Part shown: positions 58,682-64,000 of the stretch, one piece after another
Position numbering within the stretch: position 1 is the first letter of the stretch
How the letters are laid out: the number at the start of each line of letters is the position of its first letter
From: Amycolatopsis pithecellobii
GTDB taxonomy: Bacteria > Actinomycetota > Actinomycetes > Mycobacteriales > Pseudonocardiaceae
Length of the DNA: 64,000 nucleotides
Assembly: GCF_009707865.1 (NCBI RefSeq)
Contig: NZ_WMBA01000016.1
Location: 1 to 64,000 of the forward strand
Direction of reading: 5' to 3'
Program-made: the position numbers and the translations under genes
Notes under the pieces: generated by a model
The model's database searches: none
Told to the model about the DNA's origin: nothing
Seen by the model: only the letters and a program-made list of their open reading frames with translations

Positions 58682-59923
58682 ATGGTGACCCGTCAGGTTC
58701 CGAAGCCGAGCGAACTGCTCGAGCTGATGAAGTTCAAGAAGCCGGAGTTCAACGCCAAGAAGCGCCGGCTGGCTGCCGCGCTCACGATCAACGACCTCCG
58801 CACGATCGCGAAGCGCCGCACCCCCAAGGCCGCCTTCGACTACACGGACGGCTCCGCCGAGGACGAGATTTCGCTGGACCGCGCCCGCCAGGCGTTCCTC
58901 GATGTCGAGTTCAGCCCCTCGATCCTGCGCGGACTGCCCGACACGGTCGACACGTCGACGGAGATCTTCGGTGGCCCGTCGGCCCTGCCGTTCGCGATCG
59001 CGCCGACCGGCTTCACCCGGCTGATGCACACCGAAGGCGAGATCGCCGGCGCGTCGGCCGCGGCTGCGGCGGGCATCCCGTTCACGCTCTCCACACTGGG
59101 CACGACGTCGATCGAGAGCGTCAAGGAGGCCAACCCGAACGGCCGCAACTGGTTCCAGCTCTACGTCATGCGCGAGCGGGAGATCTCCTACGACCTCACG
59201 AAGCGCGCCGCCAAGGCCGGCTTCGACACGTTGTTTTTCACGGTCGACACGCCCGTCGCGGGTGCGCGCCTGCGCGACAAGCGCAACGGCTTCTCGATCC
59301 CGCCGCAGCTGACCGCCGGCACGATCGTCAACGCCATCCCGCGGCCATGGTGGTGGTGGGACTTCCTGACCACGCCGAAGCTCGAGTTCGCATCGCTGAG
59401 CTCGACCGGCGGCACGGTCGGCGAGCTGCTCAACGCCGCCATGGACCCGACGATCTCGTTCGACGACCTCGCGGTCGTGCGGGACCTGTTCCCGGGAAAG
59501 ATCGTCATCAAGGGGGTGCAGAACATCGCCGACGCGAAGAAGCTCGTTGACCTCGGCGTCGACGGCATCGTGCTCTCGAACCACGGCGGCCGCCAGCTCG
59601 ACCGCGCGCCGGTGCCGTTCCACCTTTTGCCGGAGGTGGTGCGTGAGGTCGGCAAGGACACGGAGATCGCGATCGACACCGGCATCATGTCGGGTGCGGA
59701 CATCGTCGCCTCGATCGCCCTCGGTGCGAAGTTCACGCTCGTGGGCCGGGCCTACCTCTACGGGCTCATGGCGGGCGGGCGCGAGGGCGTCGATCGCATG
59801 ATCTTCATCCTGCGTGACCAGATCGAACGCACGATGAAGCTGCTCGGCGTCGCGACCATCGAGGAGCTCGCGCCGCAGCACGTGACGCAGTTGCAGAGGC
59901 TGGTCCCGCGGGCGAAGCCCTAG
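58682..59923 (+). CDS. FMN-dependent L-lactate/2-hydroxyacid dehydrogenase
   Basis: TIM-barrel flavoprotein of 413 residues in the LldD/glycolate oxidase family. Seen are [45 protein letters not shown], and the catalytic His/Arg region [20 protein letters not shown], plus the phosphate-binding [20 protein letters not shown]. It oxidises L-lactate or another 2-hydroxyacid to the 2-oxoacid. It shares an operon with the GntR regulator. A mandelate or longer hydroxyacid substrate is possible. Confidence 0.92.
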   Translation: MVTRQVPKPSELLELMKFKKPEFNAKKRRLAAALTINDLRTIAKRRTPKAAFDYTDGSAEDEISLDRARQAFLDVEFSPSILRGLPDTVDTSTEIFGGPSALPFAIAPTGFTRLMHTEGEIAGASAAAAAGIPFTLSTLGTTSIESVKEANPNGRNWFQLYVMREREISYDLTKRAAKAGFDTLFFTVDTPVAGARLRDKRNGFSIPPQLTAGTIVNAIPRPWWWWDFLTTPKLEFASLSSTGGTVGELLNAAMDPTISFDDLAVVRDLFPGKIVIKGVQNIADAKKLVDLGVDGIVLSNHGGRQLDRAPVPFHLLPEVVREVGKDTEIAIDTGIMSGADIVASIALGAKFTLVGRAYLYGLMAGGREGVDRMIFILRDQIERTMKLLGVATIEELAPQHVTQLQRLVPRAKP

Positions 59924-59977
59924 CATCGGGCTTCGACTGTTGTCGTATTGCACTCACCTTCGCACTTGTGGCAAGAT

Positions 59978-59991
59978 GCAAACGATTGCAG
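59978..59991 (+). promoter_or_regulatory. LacI-type operator, copy 1
   Basis: TGCAAACGATTGCA, one mismatch from a perfect palindrome with the CG centre of LacI-family operators, 26 bp before the NTF2-like gene. It matches the sites at 62669 and 63032 at 13 of 14 positions each, allowing for strand. Confidence 0.7.
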
Positions 59992-60017
59992 AACCCCGTC
60001 AGGATGTGGAGTAAGAA

Positions 60018-60509
60018 ATGTCCCAGGACGAATTCGAGGCGCTCAAGGCGCGCGTGCAGGAATTGGAGGATCGAAACGCGATCATCGACACGCTGACGCA
60101 GTATGGCCAGGCCCTCGACTACGGCGACTTCGATCGGCTGGTGGACTGCTTCACCGATGACGCGGTGCGGGAAAACAGGCGACCGGATGGCTCGGTCCAT
60201 CGCTGGGAAGGCCGCGACGGCACGCTCGATTTCGCGAGCCGGCACTCGCATGCTCCTGACCTCTATCACAAGCACCTCGCGCTCAACCCGCATATCGAAC
60301 TGCACGGCGACACCGCGAACGTCGTGAGTTACATGTTCCGGTTCGACGCGGGAGACGGCGAGCGGTCGTACATCTGGGGCCTGGGCCGGTATCTGGACAC
60401 GATGAAGCGAGAACCCGACGGTCGCTGGCGAATCCAGCGGCGCATTTCGGAGATCGAAGACCAATGGCCAGGCCGATTCGTGTTGACGGGATATCAGAAA
60501 GAAGCCTGA
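60018..60509 (+). CDS. SnoaL/NTF2-like protein
   Basis: Protein of 163 residues of the nuclear transport factor 2-like superfamily (SnoaL_4 type). The cone-shaped fold is recognised from DRNAIIDTLTQYGQALDYGD, FDRLVDCFTDDAV and the late WRIQRRISEIEDQWPG. Members are small isomerases, dehydratases or hydrolases in degradation pathways. The LacI-type operator precedes it, and the lactonase-like gene follows 24 bp downstream, so it is the first gene of a two-gene operon. The reaction is unknown. Confidence 0.87.
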   Translation: MSQDEFEALKARVQELEDRNAIIDTLTQYGQALDYGDFDRLVDCFTDDAVRENRRPDGSVHRWEGRDGTLDFASRHSHAPDLYHKHLALNPHIELHGDTANVVSYMFRFDAGDGERSYIWGLGRYLDTMKREPDGRWRIQRRISEIEDQWPGRFVLTGYQKEA

Positions 60510-60533
60510 GCGCTCGTCCAGAAGGGCTTTCAA

Positions 60534-61472
60534 GTGCGTCACGAAGCAATCGAGCCCAGTTTCGAGTCGCTGCTCGACCTTGATGGTCCGATGCGGAGGC
60601 TGGGTACCGGCTATGACTTCGTCGAGGGGCCGATCTGGCACCCGACCGGGCATTATCTGCTGTTCTCCGATATTCCCGGAGATGTTCGCCGTCGATGGGA
60701 CCCGTCCGGTGTGGTCGAGGTCGCGCGCCCGGCCCGCAAGGGAAACGGCCTGACCTACGACCGGGAGCTCAACCTCCTGGTATGCGAGCACGTGACGTCC
60801 TGTGTTGCCCGATACGGCCAGGATGGCACGCGATCCGAGCTGGCAACGCATTTCGAGGGTCGCGAGCTGAACAGCCCGAACGATATTGTCGTGCGTTCCG
60901 ATGGCTCGATCTATTTCACTGACCCGCGCTACGGCCGGATGCCCGGATATGGGGTGGAGCGTGCACCCGAACTGGGCTTTCAGGGTGTCTATCGCATTCC
61001 TCCGGGTGGGGGCGATCTTCAACTGCTCGTGGACCGGACGATGTTCACCGCCCCGAATGGGCTTTGCTTTTCCCCGGACGAAAACCGGCTGTACGTCAAC
61101 GACACCGATCAGGCGAACATCCGCGTTTTCGACGTTCGAGCAGATGGCACGCTGGAAAACCCGCGCATCTTCGCCACGGGCATCTATCAAAACAACGACC
61201 TCGGGGTGCGGGACGACGATCTCGGGGTGCCCGACGGGATGAAGTGTGATGAGGGCGGGAACGTCTGGGTGACCGGCCCAGGTGGTGTGTGGGTGTTCGC
61301 CCCGGACGGACGGCATATCGGAAAAATCCGGATACCGGAAAAAGTCGCCAACCTGCATTGGGGTGGACCGGGCTGGAGGACCCTTTTCCTGACCGCGACC
61401 ACCTCGCTTTACGCCATCGACACCACAACGGGTCCCCGGAAAGAACCGTTCATGCAGACGGGCGCCGGGTGA
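60534..61472 (+). CDS. SMP-30/gluconolactonase-family protein
   Basis: Six-bladed propeller enzyme of 312 residues that probably hydrolyses a sugar or related lactone. The acidic metal site is indicated by DFVEGPIWHPTGHYLLFSDI (Glu), LNSPNDIVVRSDGSIYFTDP (Asn/Asp) and DDDLGVPDGMKCDEGGNVWV (Asp). GTG 60534 is the start. It is cotranscribed with the SnoaL-like gene and ends in a strong bidirectional terminator against the zinc dehydrogenase gene. Confidence 0.9.
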   Translation: MRHEAIEPSFESLLDLDGPMRRLGTGYDFVEGPIWHPTGHYLLFSDIPGDVRRRWDPSGVVEVARPARKGNGLTYDRELNLLVCEHVTSCVARYGQDGTRSELATHFEGRELNSPNDIVVRSDGSIYFTDPRYGRMPGYGVERAPELGFQGVYRIPPGGGDLQLLVDRTMFTAPNGLCFSPDENRLYVNDTDQANIRVFDVRADGTLENPRIFATGIYQNNDLGVRDDDLGVPDGMKCDEGGNVWVTGPGGVWVFAPDGRHIGKIRIPEKVANLHWGGPGWRTLFLTATTSLYAIDTTTGPRKEPFMQTGAG

Positions 61473-61486
61473 GGACCGGTACCGAT

Positions 61487-61532
61487 ACCGAACCGCCCCG
61501 TGACTCCTGGTGAGAGTCCGGGGCGGTTCGGT
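61487..61532. terminator. Strong bidirectional hairpin
   Basis: Fourteen-bp perfect stem ACCGAACCGCCCCG / CGGGGCGGTTCGGT with an inner GACTC/GAGTC pairing, between the convergent lactonase and dehydrogenase genes. Confidence 0.88.
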
Positions 61533-61548
61533 GTACTTCTTGGGTTAC

Positions 61549-62637
61549 TTACGCCGCCGACGTTTTGCGGGTCTCGCTCGCCCATGGGTCGATCAGGGTT
61601 TTGATCCGGGTGCTGCGCCGCTCGGCCAGCGGCCGCAGGCCTTCTTCGACCAGTTCGTCGAGCGAAAGCGCCACCGGTGCGACGTCGGTCCAGCCGCCCT
61701 CGCGGGAGGCCAGCAGCCGCAACGCTTCGGGCAGGTCGAGTCCGCAGACGTGGGCGTTGGTGCCGATCAACTCCACTTCCCGCAGCGAGACGCCGCGAGC
61801 ATCGATTTCCCGGGAGCCCGGCTGTAAGCCGACCATGACCAGCCGCGCGCCGCGGGGAGCGAGGCTCAACGCCTGCTGGAATCCCGCGGCGCTGCCGGAA
61901 ACTTCGTAGATGACCGACGGAACGATGTCGTGGGCGGCCAGCACATCCTCGACGCTGCGGTCACCCCCGGCCTGCACCACGTGCGTAGCGCCCAGAGCAC
62001 TGGCGATTCGCAGTCGCTCACCGTCGAGGTCGGAGACCACGACACTGCCGCAACGATCGGCAACCGCGTAGGTCAGGAACGCGCCGATACCACCGGCACC
62101 GAGGATGACCGCTGATTCGCCGGGTGCCAGGCGACCTCGCCGCATCGCATGCACCGCGATCGACATCGGTTGTGCCAACGCGGCGGTATCGGCCGTGATG
62201 CCCAGCCGGGAAGCGTCGACGCACGTCGATGCGGGCACCGCGACATACTGCGCCAGCGCCCCGTTCCGGTTCAGCCCCACCGTCGAGTAGTGCCGGCACA
62301 GATTGGTCATCGCGCGCCGGCACCAAAAGCACTTGCCGCAGGAGATCCCCGCGCCGGACACCACAAGGGCACCCAGTTCGAATCCTTCGACGTCGGCGCC
62401 GACATCCTCGACGACACCGGTCAGTTCGTGGCCGGGAATCATCGGGCCGATATGCCCGGAGACGGGATGAGGATGATCGATCGGGAACATATGCGGGCCC
62501 GAATCGAACTCGTGGGCGTCCGTACCGCAGATACCGACCGCGGACACCCTCAACAGCAGATCCCCGGATCCTGCTTTGGCATCCGGAACCTCCTCCACCC
62601 GCACGTCACCGCGACCGTAGAACACTGCTGCCCGCAC
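61549..62637 (-). CDS. Zinc-dependent alcohol/polyol dehydrogenase
   Basis: Medium-chain dehydrogenase of 362 residues. Catalytic zinc residues are in VGICGTDAHEF and PMIPGHELTGVVEDVGA; the structural zinc site has four Cys in GISCGKCFWCRRAMTNLC; the NAD fold shows VILGAGGIGAFLTY. It belongs to the sorbitol/threonine dehydrogenase group. GTG 62637 has AAAGGTAGG upstream. A perfect LacI-type palindrome lies 32 bp before the start, linking it to the neighbouring operons. The substrate is probably a sugar-derived alcohol, by context. Confidence 0.93.
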   Translation of the reverse strand: MRAAVFYGRGDVRVEEVPDAKAGSGDLLLRVSAVGICGTDAHEFDSGPHMFPIDHPHPVSGHIGPMIPGHELTGVVEDVGADVEGFELGALVVSGAGISCGKCFWCRRAMTNLCRHYSTVGLNRNGALAQYVAVPASTCVDASRLGITADTAALAQPMSIAVHAMRRGRLAPGESAVILGAGGIGAFLTYAVADRCGSVVVSDLDGERLRIASALGATHVVQAGGDRSVEDVLAAHDIVPSVIYEVSGSAAGFQQALSLAPRGARLVMVGLQPGSREIDARGVSLREVELIGTNAHVCGLDLPEALRLLASREGGWTDVAPVALSLDELVEEGLRPLAERRSTRIKTLIDPWASETRKTSAA

Positions 62638-62668
62638 GATTGCCTACCTTTCACTACTCGACTGGTTG

Positions 62669-62682
62669 TGCAATCGATTGCA
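62669..62682. promoter_or_regulatory. LacI-type operator, copy 2
   Basis: Perfect palindrome TGCAATCGATTGCA with CG-type LacI-family spacing, upstream of the zinc dehydrogenase gene. Confidence 0.78.
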
Positions 62683-62749
62683 TCAGCAGCTTATGGCGGT
62701 GTTCTTAGTTGTGTCAAGCATTCGTGGCTGAGCAAGAGCGGGGAGTCGC

Positions 62750-62763
62750 TGCAAACATTCGCA
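62750..62763. promoter_or_regulatory. Weak LacI-type operator
   Basis: TGCAAACATTCGCA resembles the neighbouring sites (two or three mismatches from TGCAAACGTTTGCA). It may be an auxiliary site or chance. Confidence 0.35.
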
Positions 62764-63031
62764 GCCGTGTACGCCACGCGGTAGTCACGGGCTCCGCTCG
62801 CTGACGAGTCGCGGCATTCACCAGGCGACGACGATCCGGGCGCGGCGCCGTCGCCACGTGCACGCCCGCCCGGACAGCCGCATCGTTCCGCGCCGCGTTG
62901 GTGGCGGATTGAGGAAACCCGTTTCTGGCGCCGGGTCTGCGGGGCCTGGGTGAGGCCGGATTGCGCTTTCTCCGTCGCCGGCCACCGCGATGCCTCCTCG
63001 CCGGCCATCTCACATCCCGATTGGCCACTGT

Positions 63032-63045
63032 TGCAAACGTTTGCA
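63032..63045. promoter_or_regulatory. LacI-type operator, copy 3
   Basis: Perfect palindrome TGCAAACGTTTGCA, 57 bp before the M24-family gene start, in the position of a promoter-blocking operator. Confidence 0.78.
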
Positions 63046-63102
63046 CTACCTTGGTAGCGTCCGGAAAGGTCCGGTCTGACGTCAAGGGAGAGACGGCTCA
63101 TC

Positions 63103-64000
63103 ATGATTGAAGTTGCGAAGACGGCCCGGCAGCTTTCCGCACCGGGACAGCTGGGCGTCGATTATGAGATGCGTGTCGACTTCGCGCGGTTGCGGGATTA
63201 CCGGCTTCAGCGGGCGTATGCCGCGCTGGAATCGAGTGAGTGCGGCGCGTTCCTCCTGTTCGATTTCTACAACATCCGCTACACGACGCAGTCCTGGGTC
63301 GGTGGTGCGCTCGGTGACAAGATGATTCGCTATGCGCTGCTCACCCGCGGGGGAGAACCACATTTGTGGGACTTCGGGTCGGCGGTGAAGCACCATCAGC
63401 TGTATTCGCCCTGGCTACGGCAGGACCACAATCACCCCGGTTTTCTGGGGTTCCGTGGCGCCGTGTCGCCCCGTGCGGGCCTTATGGTCGACGCGGTGAC
63501 GCAGATCAAGGGCATGCTCACCGACCTCGGCCTGCAGAGTTCGCCGGTCGGCGTTGACATCGCCGAGCCGCCGTTCCTGTTCGAGATGCAGCGGCAGGGA
63601 CTCGAGGTCGTCGATGCGCAGCAACACATGCTCGACGCTCGCGAGATCAAGAGTATCGACGAGATCATGTTGCTCAACCAGGCCGCGGCGATGGTCGACG
63701 GCGTTTATCAGGACATTGTGGACGCATTGAAACCCGGAGTCCGGGAAAACGAGATCGTCGCACTGGCGGCCAAGAAACTCTACGAATACGGCTCGGATCA
63801 GGTCGAGGCGGTCAACGCGATCTCCGGAGAGCGGTGCAATCCCCACCCGCACAACTTCACCGACCGCATCATCCGGCCCGGTGATCAGGCATTCTTCGAC
63901 ATCATCCATTCCTTCAACGGATATCGCACCTGCTACTACCGCACCTTCAGCGTCGGCAAAGCCACCGATTCGCAGCGCGCCGCCTACGGTCGGGCCCGGG
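63103..64000 (+). CDS. M24-family (creatinase/DddP-like) protein, cut by window end
   Basis: First 299 residues of a pita-bread-fold protein. The N-terminal domain (RDYRLQRAYAALESSECGAF, LLFDFYNIRYTT) resembles creatinase and DMSP-lyase DddP relatives, and the catalytic domain begins EIKSIDEIMLLNQAAAMVDG. The His region is NPHPHNFTDRIIRPGD. In FFDIIHSFNGYRTCYYRTF the position normally held by the second metal-binding Asp is Cys, so a dinuclear metal centre is doubtful and a creatinase-like metal-free mechanism is possible. AAGGGAGAG precedes ATG 63103. Under the LacI-type operator it is probably part of the same catabolic regulon. Confidence 0.82.
   Translation, partial: MIEVAKTARQLSAPGQLGVDYEMRVDFARLRDYRLQRAYAALESSECGAFLLFDFYNIRYTTQSWVGGALGDKMIRYALLTRGGEPHLWDFGSAVKHHQLYSPWLRQDHNHPGFLGFRGAVSPRAGLMVDAVTQIKGMLTDLGLQSSPVGVDIAEPPFLFEMQRQGLEVVDAQQHMLDAREIKSIDEIMLLNQAAAMVDGVYQDIVDALKPGVRENEIVALAAKKLYEYGSDQVEAVNAISGERCNPHPHNFTDRIIRPGDQAFFDIIHSFNGYRTCYYRTFSVGKATDSQRAAYGRAR

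Larger units (their letters stand above)
62638..63102. other. Divergent control region with LacI-type operators
   Basis: No convincing gene on either strand. It holds operators at 62669-62682 and 63032-63045 and a weaker one at 62750-62763, near the two divergent starts. The central 250 bp is GC-rich with no repeat or open frame that I can support. Confidence 0.6.

Overview
The window is high-GC actinobacterial chromosome, most like Pseudonocardiales (Amycolatopsis or a close relative). The signs are strong G/C third-position codon bias, frequent GTG starts, very tight gene packing, and a core order (smtB-zur next to glyS, then dgt, dnaG and tRNA-Asn) that resembles the same region in mycobacteria. 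The genus is an inference. There are about 70 protein genes, one tRNA, several hairpin terminators and many palindromic operators. I see no rRNA, CRISPR array or intact insertion sequence.

Layout. 0-4 kb: a membrane permease pair, the SmtB/Zur metal regulators and glycyl-tRNA synthetase. 4-9.4 kb: a VapBC toxin-antitoxin pair, an AhpD-like protein, and an ABC-2 exporter with its DesK/NarL two-component system. 9.5-19 kb: dgt, a PPOX protein, a serpin, a large membrane protein, an AhpD-like protein with an ECF41 sigma factor, dnaG and a methyltransferase. 19.5-21.3 kb: tRNA-Asn followed by a decayed integrated element bounded by a 15-bp direct repeat of the tRNA. 21.4-28 kb: a tightly coupled five-gene operon with a small adaptor-like protein, a NACHT-type STAND NTPase, two UbiA prenyltransferases and an FAD oxidoreductase. 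This is the best candidate for an undescribed system. 28-34 kb: sirtuin, TetR regulator, methyltransferase, MFS exporter and a secreted DUF11 protein. 34.5-36.7 kb: a convergent pair, a membrane protein and a SEFIR protein, that share a short Gly/Asn/Gln motif and may form a second signalling pair.

36.8-46.4 kb: PucR regulators, DUF202 proteins, a CitE-like lyase, a proline catabolic locus (PucR, pruA, PRODH), a GH16 lipoprotein and a CoA-transferase-like protein. 46.4-50.9 kb: ferredoxin-NADP reductase, diiron oxygenase, XRE regulator, FMN reductase, YceI and MarR. 51-54.6 kb: an OmpR-type two-component system, DedA and UppP. 54.6-57.9 kb: a broken DUF6292 gene, Hsp20 with its regulator, and a beta-lactamase-fold lipoprotein. 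57.9-64 kb: a catabolic region with GntR and an FMN 2-hydroxyacid oxidase, then NTF2-like, SMP-30, zinc dehydrogenase and M24-family genes. The last four are joined by LacI-type operators, and no LacI gene lies in the window.

Regulatory links stand out. Two AhpD-like genes 9 kb apart carry the same TGTCACA-N16-CGTC promoter, expected for the ECF41 sigma factor encoded between them and dnaG. A 100-bp inverted-repeat element occurs three times (32.9, 44.2 and 54.8 kb), and one copy interrupts the DUF6292 gene, so it behaves as a miniature mobile element.
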